Assembly (NCBI RefSeq): GCF_003387375.1
Contig: NZ_QUNG01000011.1
Location: forward strand, 1-64,000
Origin: Marinomonas pollencensis
Lineage (GTDB): Bacteria; Pseudomonadota; Gammaproteobacteria; Pseudomonadales; Marinomonadaceae
DNA length: 64,000 nucleotides
Reading direction: 5' to 3'
Part shown: piece after piece, positions 18,886-27,354 of the stretch
How the letters are laid out: each line of letters starts with the position of its first letter
How positions within the stretch are numbered: the first letter of the stretch is position 1
Position numbers and translations under genes: made by a program
Notes under the pieces: generated by a model
Seen by the model: only the letters and a program-made list of their open reading frames with translations
Told to the model about the DNA's origin: nothing
The model's database searches: none

Positions 18886-19788
18886 ATGAATCAATCCGTT
18901 TCCGTTAATATTCATGTCCATGCTCGCAGTGAAATTCATGAAACCACCTTGTCTCATAAAAAAATAGAGCCCAAGCGGGGTATTTATGAAGAGTTTGCCC
19001 ATGTGTTTTTTTTAACCTCTGGTAATGCTTTATTGGACGCTGCAGGGCAGCAAATAGAAATGCAGGCGGATTCCATTGCCTATATACCGGTCTCGGGCTC
19101 ATTTTCAGTCGCGATAGAAGCAGGCAGTACGGGCTACCTATTAGGCGTGTCACAATATTTGCTGATTGAGTTATTAGGATCCAGCGCAGAATCTGTGTTG
19201 CTTCGAGAATTTTCGGAGCGAAGTACCTACCTAGATGCACCCGATCGTCACTTTATTGAAGAGTTTCATAATCTCGCCCAAGGATTCATCAATGAACTGA
19301 GTGACGACAAGCGAGGCTCTAGAATGGCAATTGCTTCCTACTTTAGCTTGATCTTGATGGGCTTGTGGCGTGTTTCTGGCAGCCAAGAGTCTGCCGATCA
19401 AGGCGTAGGGGAAATCAAAACATTATTGCAAAGCTTTCGCCATCTTGTGGAAATACACTATCGGGAGCGTTGGACAATTCAGCAATACGCCGCCGCCTTA
19501 TTAGTAAGCCATGATCGTCTTCATTCCATATGTACTCGAACTTTGTCTAAAACGCCGAGTCAATTGGTTCAAGAAAGGGTTATTTTTGAAGCAAAACTAC
19601 GCTTAGAAAGGTCAGGGAGCAGTATTCAACAATTGGCGCATAATTTAGGGTTTTCTGATGCCACTACTTTTAGCCATTACTTCAAGCGTTACTCGGGTAG
19701 CACTCCAGCCGCTTTTAGACGAATGATTAAAAAGCCACATTTAGTGAGCGCGGATTCATTATCGTTTGGGCATGCTGATTGGCCATAG
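18886..19788 (+). CDS. AraC-family transcriptional regulator
   Basis: A 300-residue protein. The N-terminal half (about 1-110) has a cupin-like sensor pattern (IEPKRGIYEEFAHVFFL...YIPVSGSF). The C-terminal ~100 residues hold the double helix-turn-helix: WTIQQYAAALLVSHDRLHSIC and SIQQLAHNLGFSDATTFSHYF, followed by GSTPAAFRR. It is divergent from the aldehyde dehydrogenase/Liv block, 205 bp away, and is the obvious activator of that block, probably sensing an aromatic inducer. Confidence 0.9.
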   Translation: MNQSVSVNIHVHARSEIHETTLSHKKIEPKRGIYEEFAHVFFLTSGNALLDAAGQQIEMQADSIAYIPVSGSFSVAIEAGSTGYLLGVSQYLLIELLGSSAESVLLREFSERSTYLDAPDRHFIEEFHNLAQGFINELSDDKRGSRMAIASYFSLILMGLWRVSGSQESADQGVGEIKTLLQSFRHLVEIHYRERWTIQQYAAALLVSHDRLHSICTRTLSKTPSQLVQERVIFEAKLRLERSGSSIQQLAHNLGFSDATTFSHYFKRYSGSTPAAFRRMIKKPHLVSADSLSFGHADWP

Positions 19789-20190
19789 TGGGATATTGTG
19801 GTGCCTATAAAACGCTGGACCAAGAAAATAGAACAGGGAAGGCGATTTTAACTCTAAATGTAATCTTTTGTATTATTTTGCAAACCTTCTTATGTATTTA
19901 TTAGTGCTTTGGTGAGATCAAATAGCCGTAGGTTTATTTTCACTGTATTCTCCAAATTAATAATTTCTAAGGATTTTCTTCATCTTTCATTATTTTATTA
20001 CGCGTTCTTTATGCTTTTTGATAAATATTTACCATTTCGATATTTGAAATAATTATAAGGAATAATGTAAATATGATGAAATGCGCTATGGTAATATCAT
20101 TTGTGACACTACTATAATGACTGCGTATTAGAAGAAGCAGGAATGCTTTTTTTATTGATGACGAAAATAAAAATAAGAATGGAGTGACTC
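19789..20190. other. AT-rich region upstream of the FadL-type porin gene
   Basis: About 400 bp without a gene. A TATAAT hexamer at about 20111-20116 is a possible -10 for the porin gene, with TTTGTGACA just upstream resembling a CRP half-site. A minus-strand open frame crossing into the porin gene is a shadow. Confidence 0.4.
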
Positions 20191-21513
20191 ATGACTACCT
20201 CTTCAAGATGCTCATCTACAATGTTCAAAATCAGCCTTGTTACCTTATCTGTAGCAGCGGCATCATCTGCGTATTCCGCAGGCTTCTCTCTTGGTGACCA
20301 AAGCGCCACTGCGTCAGGGTCAGCACTTTCCACGGCGGCGGCGTCTAGCGAAGACATTTCTTTTAGCTATTGGAACCCGGCTCTTTTCCTTAATGCGAAG
20401 AAAAATACTTTCTATATCTCTGGGGCTTACATTATCCCTAAGATGGACGTGACTAATATTGAGGCAACTGATGCAAATAATCCAACTGGGAACACAGCAG
20501 TAGATGGATCTACAACTAACACAGACTCGGTAGATAATACCATAGTGCCATCCTTGTATTACGCCATGCCGTTATCGGATGATACAGTCGCGGGTATCTC
20601 TATTAATGCGCCGTTTGGACTTTCGGGTGATTATGGGGACGACTGGGCAGGGCGCTTCCATGCTACGGAAACTGCGCTTCAAGACATTGCCTTAAGTTTC
20701 TCTCTCGCGCACCGTGTTAATGATTGGTTCTCAGCCGGTGCCAGTGTGCAGGTGCATAAAGCAGAAGTGACTTTAAAATCACAAGTAGGGAATACTTCAT
20801 CCGCTTTAGGAGCGGGTGCTCTTGAGGGTAGTGGGGATATTGAAGCGGATGATATCGGCTATGGTTATAGCCTAGGTGTATTATTTACTCCTGTGAAAGG
20901 AACTCGTATTGGTGTGGGCTATCGCAGTAAAATCGACTTTGATTTTGAAGGGGATGTGAAGTATAACAATGTTGATAACCTATCAAGTGCTAACTTAGTG
21001 AATGCAGATGTTAGTGATTCATTGACATTCCCTGATGTCTTGACCATCAGTTTAGAGCAAGCATTAACGCCTAAATTGAAATTGGGCTTGAGTGTTATCC
21101 GCACTGGTTGGAGTTCTATGGATGAAGGTTTAAACATCGACTTCGACAGTGACCAACCAAATTCAGTACTCACATTTGGTTTTGAAGACCAATGGATGTA
21201 TTCTGCGGGTTTAACCTACGACTACTCTAAAAAGCTAACACTGCGTACCGGTATCGCTCGTGATAATTCACCAGCGACCGATGAATATCGTTCCGCGAGA
21301 ACTCCAGATGGAGATCGTACCTGGTATTCAGTGGGGGGAACGTATCACTTTAATGACGCTTCATCCGCGACCTTTGCCTACACCTATGTAGATATCGAAG
21401 AAGTATCGGTGGATCGAGATGGAACAGGTGAAGACAGTGCACGAGGCTCTTACAGTGCAGATTATTCTTCTTCTGCCAGTGTTATCTCCCTCGCTTATAA
21501 CATGTCTTTCTAA
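20191..21513 (+). CDS. FadL/TodX-family outer membrane transport protein
   Basis: A 440-residue outer membrane beta-barrel of the OmpP1/FadL/TodX family. After a signal peptide (VAAASSAYSAG cleavage region), the mature N-terminus GFSLGDQSATASGSA...DISFSYWNPAL is the family plug motif, and the chain ends in aromatic MSF, typical of barrel proteins. FadL-type channels take up fatty acids or hydrophobic aromatics. Beside an aromatic catabolic block the second is attractive. The start has GGAG upstream, and a terminator follows. Confidence 0.88.
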   Translation: MTTSSRCSSTMFKISLVTLSVAAASSAYSAGFSLGDQSATASGSALSTAAASSEDISFSYWNPALFLNAKKNTFYISGAYIIPKMDVTNIEATDANNPTGNTAVDGSTTNTDSVDNTIVPSLYYAMPLSDDTVAGISINAPFGLSGDYGDDWAGRFHATETALQDIALSFSLAHRVNDWFSAGASVQVHKAEVTLKSQVGNTSSALGAGALEGSGDIEADDIGYGYSLGVLFTPVKGTRIGVGYRSKIDFDFEGDVKYNNVDNLSSANLVNADVSDSLTFPDVLTISLEQALTPKLKLGLSVIRTGWSSMDEGLNIDFDSDQPNSVLTFGFEDQWMYSAGLTYDYSKKLTLRTGIARDNSPATDEYRSARTPDGDRTWYSVGGTYHFNDASSATFAYTYVDIEEVSVDRDGTGEDSARGSYSADYSSSASVISLAYNMSF

Positions 21514-21557
21514 CCGAAGTTAGTTGTTCATCGGTTAATAGCCGAAGGTAGAAAAAC

Positions 21558-21590
21558 AAGCCAGACCTCTTATCAGGTCTGGCTTTTTAC
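21558..21590 (+). terminator. Rho-independent terminator of the FadL-type gene
   Basis: AAGCCAGACCT and AGGTCTGGCTT form an 11 bp perfect stem with a 7-base loop, followed by TTTT. It lies 45 bp after the porin stop. Confidence 0.9.
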
Positions 21591-21920
21591 TGTCTGCACC
21601 CTAGCAATATATTCAGCTTTAAATCATCGAATAGCGTGCTGGTGACACTAAACGTAGCCAGATTCTAGCCGTAGCCAAGTACCTACGCTTTCTAGTGGCT
21701 GTGATTTTCTAGTGCATGTAATGCAGTGGCGTTGGCAAAAGTATAAATATAGCGAGTGTGCGGCTATCGCTGTGTAGGTAGATATTGGCAGCTGCGTCTT
21801 ATGAAAGACGCTTTATTGGCTCTTGTCGCAAGACATAGGTGAAGGAGGGGCTGTGTTTAGTCTACTAGGAAGCGGCTTATCTAGACAAAAATACAGTTAG
21901 TCATACACATGAGGTGTCGA
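21591..21920. other. Intergenic region with no recognised feature
   Basis: About 330 bp between the porin terminator and the stop of the convergent EAL gene. I see no coding frame or terminator, only short inexact repeats of CTAGTGGCTG/CTAGTGCATG type. Confidence 0.5.
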
Positions 21921-24206
21921 CTAATACACCATGCGAAGTTCTTTGGCTTTCTGATGATTGTTATTGGTCCAGTCAGTCATAGGGGCAGGTTTTGCGAAGT
22001 AATAGCCCTGAAGAGTGTTGCAACCTAGAGCGATCAGTAAATTGGCTTGCTCTTTGGTTTCAATGCCTTCGGCGATGACTTTCATATCAAGCGAGCGCGC
22101 AAGTTGAATCGTAGATTTAACAATGTCTAAGTGGCGCTGATCATCTGGTAATGGCGACACAAAGCGGCGATCTATTTTGAGCACAGTTGCAGGTATGTCA
22201 ATCAATTGCCCCATGGTGGCTTGGCCAGTGCCAAAATCATCAATGGCAATCACAAAGCCATATTGGTGTAAGGCTTTTAAGCGTTTATGTATCAGAGGGT
22301 TGGTCATTACTGGGCTGGTTTCGGTGATTTCAAGCTCAAGCATGTCACTCAACCAGGAGTGATCGGCTGCCAGAGACATTAATAGTGCAAAGAAAGCATC
22401 GTTCATCAGCTCTTGGCCCGCTAAATTAAACGCAACGGGAGTGCGAATGTGCTCATCGTGCCAATCTTGTAACACAGGGATTAATGAGCGTAATAGGTTT
22501 TCTGCCAACGTGGGTAATAAACCTAGTTTCTCTGCCACTGCAATGAACACAAAGGGAGAAACAAAATTACCATCTGCTTTTTGCCAGCGAGCGAGAGCTT
22601 CAAAAGAGCAAACTTGGCCATCAGGGGAAACTTGAGGCTGCAACCATAGGGCAATGTCATTACGCTTTATTGCATCGCCAAGTTGCAAACCTAATTGATG
22701 TTCTTGAACCAGTTTATTTTCTAACTGGTGATCGTAGTAAGAATATCTCTCTACACTGTTTGAATACTCTAGCGCCATCTCACAGTGTTCTAATAGTTGT
22801 TCTGCCGTTTGACCATCGTTTTGGTAGTAGGCGATGCCCACTTGGAAATCGATATTCAGTACCTTGCCATCCATTCTGATATGTTCAGGTAGTACAGATT
22901 TTATCAGAGCAGATAAGTTTCGTTGAATGAGGTAAGCCTGGCCTAATGGTAAAAAACAAGCGAATTTAACACCACGCAAACGACTAATGATTGTTTGATC
23001 GGACAGCTTACTCTGTAGTGTTTTGGCAAAACTAAGAATGATGCGATTAGCGTTGTCTTTTCCATATTGCTTATTTAGCAATTTAAATTGGCTTATGCGA
23101 ATGATAAACATCGCACCAGTGTAGTGGTTTGTTTCCTGCTTAATTTTACGGTTTACCTGATTACAAAAATTCTGAAAATTTGGCAAGCGAGTAAGCGCAT
23201 CAAAATGCACCAAACGGCTATTTGTCTCTTGAGAGTTCACTAATTCCTGTTTCATTGCCTTCAAATGGGTAATGTTTTGCAAATGAAGCATATAGTGGCC
23301 GTGATTGGTCAAAGTGGCTCTGTGAACTTCGATAAAGACATCTGTGTCTCTTTTTAACGCGCACTCTACTGCATTAGACTGCCAGAAATACCTCTCTGTT
23401 TTCTTGTTTAGTGGCATTAACCAAGACTGGATTTTGCTGTTTTCAATTTTATCCGTTTCGTTCAAACCCAACAGATGGTGAGCCGATCGGTTGGCTTTAA
23501 GTACCTTGCCATATTTGTTACAGAGAATGGTCGGGTTGCCGGTGTGCTCAAAGATCTCTTCATACAGGCTGTAATTTCTATTTAACCGACGATACAGAGA
23601 TTCTAGATGAGTGGTGTTGTGCTCTAGAGTGTACATGATTCGAGAAACAGCAAAAGGCAGAGCAAAGTTCAAAGTGACAAAGGTCAGTATTTGAAAGTAA
23701 AAAGAGGTAAAGGCAGGCACTACGCCTGTTGAGGTATGGGCTTCTAAACTGTGTGAGCCGCTGACAATTAAATAAAATGAGCCAAGATTGGCAAAGCTAA
23801 GTAACAGGGAAAAACGGAAATTAAACAGCAACCTTGCCATTAAAGGCAAAGAGTACAATGAAATTAAACCATACTTTGCAGCGTGAGCATCATTCGACAG
23901 AGTAACAAGAGACAAACCAATAAAGGTCAGTGTACTCAAAAATATTAATGAGCTTATTTGTGTGTATTTTTTGCAGAAAAAGAGTAAGCCAACCAACAAT
24001 GCCAAGCAAAGGCTATTGATCACTAAAAACAACTCACTTTCTGCGACAGAAGTAATGAAAAGGCTATTAAGCTCAACACCCAGAAAAACCAGTGAAGTGA
24101 ATGTGATAAGAATGCGTAAAGCACTTTGCTGGAAAGTACTTTTGTCGTATTGGCTAAGTTGATCACTATCAACTAAGAAATATGCTTTAAAAAAGTCAAT
24201 TAACAT
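21921..24206 (-). CDS. Membrane EAL phosphodiesterase with PAS and degenerate GGDEF domains
   Basis: A 761-residue cyclic-di-GMP protein. Roughly 30-190 carries about six membrane helices; 212-315 is a PAS domain (YEEIFEHTGNPTILCN, ending HLQNITHLKA). 335-490 is a GGDEF domain whose active-site loop reads RLRGVKFA (409-416) instead of RxGGDEF, so it should make no c-di-GMP. The EAL domain (505-745) keeps its catalytic set: E536 in EAL, N594, EITE 626-629, DDFGTG at 656, K677, E716 and Q733. It should therefore hydrolyse c-di-GMP, perhaps gated by the PAS and dead GGDEF domains. It is monocistronic. Confidence 0.92.
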   Translation of the reverse strand: MLIDFFKAYFLVDSDQLSQYDKSTFQQSALRILITFTSLVFLGVELNSLFITSVAESELFLVINSLCLALLVGLLFFCKKYTQISSLIFLSTLTFIGLSLVTLSNDAHAAKYGLISLYSLPLMARLLFNFRFSLLLSFANLGSFYLIVSGSHSLEAHTSTGVVPAFTSFYFQILTFVTLNFALPFAVSRIMYTLEHNTTHLESLYRRLNRNYSLYEEIFEHTGNPTILCNKYGKVLKANRSAHHLLGLNETDKIENSKIQSWLMPLNKKTERYFWQSNAVECALKRDTDVFIEVHRATLTNHGHYMLHLQNITHLKAMKQELVNSQETNSRLVHFDALTRLPNFQNFCNQVNRKIKQETNHYTGAMFIIRISQFKLLNKQYGKDNANRIILSFAKTLQSKLSDQTIISRLRGVKFACFLPLGQAYLIQRNLSALIKSVLPEHIRMDGKVLNIDFQVGIAYYQNDGQTAEQLLEHCEMALEYSNSVERYSYYDHQLENKLVQEHQLGLQLGDAIKRNDIALWLQPQVSPDGQVCSFEALARWQKADGNFVSPFVFIAVAEKLGLLPTLAENLLRSLIPVLQDWHDEHIRTPVAFNLAGQELMNDAFFALLMSLAADHSWLSDMLELEITETSPVMTNPLIHKRLKALHQYGFVIAIDDFGTGQATMGQLIDIPATVLKIDRRFVSPLPDDQRHLDIVKSTIQLARSLDMKVIAEGIETKEQANLLIALGCNTLQGYYFAKPAPMTDWTNNNHQKAKELRMVY

Positions 24207-24466
24207 CGATTAACTTCGCTAGCCCTAAGAAAAACCTGAATCATTTCAGGGGATTACTAGAGGCTACCGAAAAATTTAGTTAATGACCATCCTGTTTACA
24301 CTGATAAATAAATAAAATAGCAAAGAATTCGTCAAGATAGTGTTCCATCATGGTCAATTCGCTTTTTTATGATGTAATTTTGAACAATTCATCCTTTTTG
24401 TCAGTAAATTTGTAGAAAAACAAGCAATCTGTTTTAGCCGTTTAGGGCGTTAATATTTCCTCTGAT

Positions 24467-25057
24467 TTAGCTTTTGCATTGGTAGTGGAAATTATTTTTC
24501 ATTGCTGTTTTCAGATCATACTCACATGCGTTTTCTCTCATCAGGTCGTCACCTTCCCAAGAGACACTCATAACCGCTGGGGCAGTTTGTCCATAACTTG
24601 GAATAAAGCGATAGGCGGCAATCACGTCGATGCTTGTGTTAGGTCCTAATTGCACGCTTTGTCCCACTAAACGCTGATGGGTGTCTATGTTATAGAGGGT
24701 GTAATCTGTGGTGTATTCACGTCCTCCATTTTCGTGTTCAAAATTAAGCCAGATTTTACGGTAGGTCTTTGACTCGTTAGTCGGGTTGTTAAGTCGTAAA
24801 CGGGTATAAATTATTTGCGCTTGGGTAAGGCTTGGTTGAGACTGCTGGGACACTTTTAAGTAACCAGTGTTGCCTTTCTGCCATGGTGTTTTGGCGCCAA
24901 AAGAGGCGTCTACAATCTCGATGTTTTGTTTTTTTAGCTGCGCAGTAAGGTACTGGGACGCGTCTTTTATGGGGGCATATAAAGCAAGAGCGGCAAGAGC
25001 GCCAATAATAATTTTATTTAGATTCTGACTTGGTTTTCTAATACGTAAACTAATCAT
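24467..25057 (-). CDS. Unknown membrane-anchored protein under LexA control
   Basis: A 196-residue protein I do not recognise. A basic N-terminus and one hydrophobic segment (IIIGALAALALYAP, about 15-30) suggest a membrane anchor, followed by a probably periplasmic, beta-rich domain (YTRLRLNNPT...IWLNFEHENGG...YTLYNIDTHQRL) that looks Ig-like. Two Cys lie near the C-terminus. The ATG at 25057 has GAGG eight bases upstream; a GTG at 25063 is also possible. Two abutting LexA boxes begin 24 bp upstream, so it is predicted to be DNA-damage inducible. An SOS-induced membrane protein could be a division inhibitor, but nothing in the sequence shows it. Confidence 0.75.
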   Translation of the reverse strand: MISLRIRKPSQNLNKIIIGALAALALYAPIKDASQYLTAQLKKQNIEIVDASFGAKTPWQKGNTGYLKVSQQSQPSLTQAQIIYTRLRLNNPTNESKTYRKIWLNFEHENGGREYTTDYTLYNIDTHQRLVGQSVQLGPNTSIDVIAAYRFIPSYGQTAPAVMSVSWEGDDLMRENACEYDLKTAMKNNFHYQCKS

Positions 25058-25081
25058 ATCCACAGCCTCGGTCTCTATTTT

Positions 25082-25101
25082 TACTGTTTGTTTGTACAGT
25101 A
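25082..25101. promoter_or_regulatory. LexA box 1 (SOS operator)
   Basis: TACTGTTTGTTTGTACAGTA has the perfect CTGT-N8-ACAG core and TA flanks of the gammaproteobacterial LexA site. It lies 24 bp upstream of the ATG of the minus-strand gene at 25057. Confidence 0.9.
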
Positions 25102-25119
25102 CTGTATATAAAAACAGTA
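25100..25119. promoter_or_regulatory. LexA box 2 (SOS operator)
   Basis: TACTGTATATAAAAACAGTA differs from the E. coli consensus at only two central positions and keeps CTGT-N8-ACAG. It shares its first two bases with box 1, giving an 18 bp centre-to-centre spacing. Abutting double boxes usually mean tight, cooperative repression. Confidence 0.93.
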
Positions 25120-25402
25120 AAGCTGTATAGATGTTTCTGTAAGATTGTGTGATTTTTGTGCTTCTTTTTAGATTTAGCCAGATAAATCAACACAATAAAG
25201 AAATCTAAAAATAATGTTTGATTTTATGTATCTCATTGAAATATAAGAGTATATCGGTGATTCCCACAGCCTTCTTCACGGTTTTTGTGGACAAAAAATT
25301 ACGTCCATATTTTTTAAGCATTTCAATGGCTTTTGTGAGTTTTAATGGCAATATAAACACCAGTCTCTATAATGCTGCCAACTTAAAAAGTAGAGGTTTC
25401 AA
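25120..25402. promoter_or_regulatory. Spacer between the SOS operators and yhiN
   Basis: About 280 bp of AT-rich sequence ending in the yhiN leader, with AGAGG before the start. A 65-residue open frame from 25218 overlaps the yhiN start and has no ribosome site; I regard it as chance. The LexA boxes are too far from yhiN to be its main operator. Confidence 0.4.
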
Positions 25403-26581
25403 GTGGAAAAGGTAGATGTGGTAATAATCGGCGCTGGTGCATCCGGTTTGATGTGCGCGGCAACGGCGGCTTACCGTGGTAGAAAGGTAGTCGTGTTGGA
25501 TCATGCGAATAAAGCCGGTAAAAAAATCCTGATGTCGGGGGGTGGCCGCTGTAACTTTACTAACATGGATGCGGCACCAAAACACTTCTTGTCTGACAAT
25601 CCACACTTCTGTATTTCAGCGTTGCGTCGTTATTCACCACAAGATTTTGTTGATTTAGTTGATCGCCATGGGCTGGATTACGTAGAGAAAACACCGGGTC
25701 AACTTTTCTGTGAGCACTCAGCAAAGGACTTACTTGAAATCTTACTCACCGAGCTCGAATGGTCTGGTGCAAGATTACAATTAAACAGCAAAATCCATGC
25801 TATTGATTATCAAGCAGAGCAAACTGTGATCAACACTAATCAAGGTGACTTTTGTTGTGACTCTTTAGTGGTGGCAACCGGTGGATTATCGATTCCAACC
25901 ATGGGGGCAAGTGGTTTTGGTTATGAAATTGCGAAACAAGTAGGGCATGATATTTTGCCAACGCGGGCAAGCTTAGTACCGATCACTGTGCAGCCAGATC
26001 GTAAGGCACAACTGGCTGAGCTATCTGGCATTGCTTGTGACATTGTTGCCAGCGCAAACGGCACCAGCTTTCAAGAGCCGATGCTATTTACTCACCGTGG
26101 TGTCAGCGGACCTTCTATTTTACAAATCACCAATTTTTGGCAGCCCGGAGAAGAGCTGACAATTAATTTGGCCCCAGAGTTAACGCTTGAAAGCCTACAG
26201 GCAATCCGTCAAAACACGCCAAAGAAAAGCTTTGAAGGTGTGTTGTCAAATCAGCTACCAAAGCGCTTAGTGGAACTGATTAAAGGGCAGTTTCCTTGGT
26301 TAAACGAGCGCAGTGCCCAAACCTCCAATGAGCAAATCGAAAGCTTACATGCTTATCTCTCGCGTTTTGACATCGCTCCTAATGGCACCGAAGGTTATCG
26401 CACTGCAGAAGTGACCTTGGGTGGCGTCAACACCAATGAAGTGTCCTCTAAAACCTTTGAATCCAGTAAGCAAAAAGGCCTGTATTTTATTGGTGAAGTA
26501 CTTGATGTAACCGGCTGGTTAGGTGGATATAACTTCCAATGGGCATGGGCCAGCGGCTTTTGTGCAGGACAACATGTGTAG
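25403..26581 (+). CDS. yhiN: YhiN/HI0933-family NAD(P)/FAD-dependent oxidoreductase
   Basis: A 392-residue flavoprotein. N-terminal FAD motif VVIIGAGASGLMCA, followed by GKKILMSGGGRCNFTN, a signature of the HI0933 family, then FTHRGVSGPSILQ, VTLGGV and the C-terminal GEVLDVTGWLGGYNFQWAWASG. The role in most bacteria is unclear. Its start GTG at 25403 has AGAGG upstream. The left end of a Tn7-like element abuts or overlaps its stop codon; I recall yhiN being reported as an attachment gene for one Tn7-like lineage, which would explain the position. Confidence 0.92.
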   Translation: MEKVDVVIIGAGASGLMCAATAAYRGRKVVVLDHANKAGKKILMSGGGRCNFTNMDAAPKHFLSDNPHFCISALRRYSPQDFVDLVDRHGLDYVEKTPGQLFCEHSAKDLLEILLTELEWSGARLQLNSKIHAIDYQAEQTVINTNQGDFCCDSLVVATGGLSIPTMGASGFGYEIAKQVGHDILPTRASLVPITVQPDRKAQLAELSGIACDIVASANGTSFQEPMLFTHRGVSGPSILQITNFWQPGEELTINLAPELTLESLQAIRQNTPKKSFEGVLSNQLPKRLVELIKGQFPWLNERSAQTSNEQIESLHAYLSRFDIAPNGTEGYRTAEVTLGGVNTNEVSSKTFESSKQKGLYFIGEVLDVTGWLGGYNFQWAWASGFCAGQHV

Positions 26582-26582
26582 C

Positions 26583-26768
26583 TGGATCGTTGGAATTAAA
26601 GTGTTAACTTTTTAATTGAACTGTTAACTTTCTCCGGTTTTGATGGAATTAAACCGTTAACTTTTCAGCCCTAATTTTCCTCAAATCGCCCCAATGCTAG
26701 ATGCAATGGGGCTTTCAGAGTTTTTCTCGCAAAATCCCGCCAAAAATGGAATTGAAGTGTTAACTTTC
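26583..26768 (+). repeat. Left end of the Tn7-like element: four transposase-site-like repeats
   Basis: Copies at 26591-26612 (TGGAATTAAAGTGTTAACTT...), 26613-26632 (TAATTGAACTGTTAACTTTC), 26644-26665 (TGGAATTAAACCGTTAACTT...) and 26747-26768 (TGGAATTGAAGTGTTAACTT...). All share GTTAACTTT preceded by AATT. Between copies 3 and 4 is a hairpin GCCCCAATGC/GCAATGGGGC (26688-26712). The arrangement resembles spaced TnsB sites. Confidence 0.78.
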
Positions 26769-27314
26769 TAGTTTGCACTGATGTGGTGCAATAGAGATTG
26801 AAGAATGGTTTGACGATTAGTGTAAAAAGCTGTCTAGTTAAGGCTGCTCGATTCAATCAACGAACGAGAAGAAGGGATGGAAACTTCTCAACAAGATAAA
26901 GCGGTTACTGGATGCTACTGCCGCAGCCTGCGGCGATGCATCGGCACATTATATGGGCAAGCGGTCTCCAATCGTTGGAAACGAGAAAGATTGAGGTCGA
27001 ACTAACACAAAGCTCTCAAGCGTAAATAAGAACATCTCAAGCTATAGAATACTCATCAGGTCAAAGAGCCTGAGGACATAGCCTGCCTATGTTCTTGTCA
27101 TCGAGCTTGGAAAGAGGTAAAAATTACAAAGATAAGAGAGCGGAAAAGCTCAAAGTAAAGGGTGTTCAATACGACTAAAAAGCAAAAGCACTCAAAAACG
27201 AACCGCAAAAATACAGGGAAGTCACATCATGAAAAAAGCAAATTCCCTATATAAAGAAGCGGCCGCTCAGCAGACGGTTATAACTGCGGCTGCGCCGCAC
27301 TATAACCCTTAATT
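26769..27314. other. Non-coding left interior of the island
   Basis: About 550 bp with no long frame. It holds a perfect hairpin GCCGCAG-C-CTGCGGC (26920-26934) and a 27-codon frame at 27228-27311 (MKKANSLYKEAAAQQ...) that runs into the attC-like hairpin and is probably not a gene. The sequence could be a remnant of another mobile element; I could not identify it. Confidence 0.4.
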
Positions 27315-27321
27315 GTTAGCT
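27272..27321 (+). repeat. attC-like recombination site, right half
   Basis: GGTTATAACTGCGGC-TGC-GCCGCACTATAACC folds on itself and is followed by CTTAATTGTTAGCT. The GTTAGCT end resembles the R' core site (GTTRRRY) at the beginning of an integron gene cassette. The expected complementary outer arm on the 5' side is missing, so the site looks recombined or decayed. Confidence 0.55.
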
Positions 27322-27354
27322 CACTCAGTGCAAACCATCAATATTGAGGATAAT

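Noticed and set aside
20112-20357. 81-codon minus-strand frame over the porin start
   Set aside because: It is antisense to the signal-peptide part of the FadL-type gene, has no ribosome site and mirrors its Ala/Ser-rich codons.
27228-27311. 27-codon frame starting MKKANSLYKEAAAQQ
   Set aside because: It runs into the attC-like hairpin and lacks a clear ribosome site; most likely chance.
26769-27314. Group II intron or integrase relic at the left of the island
   Set aside because: Stems are present, but no domain V-like hairpin, no intron-encoded protein fragment and no intI motif could be recognised.
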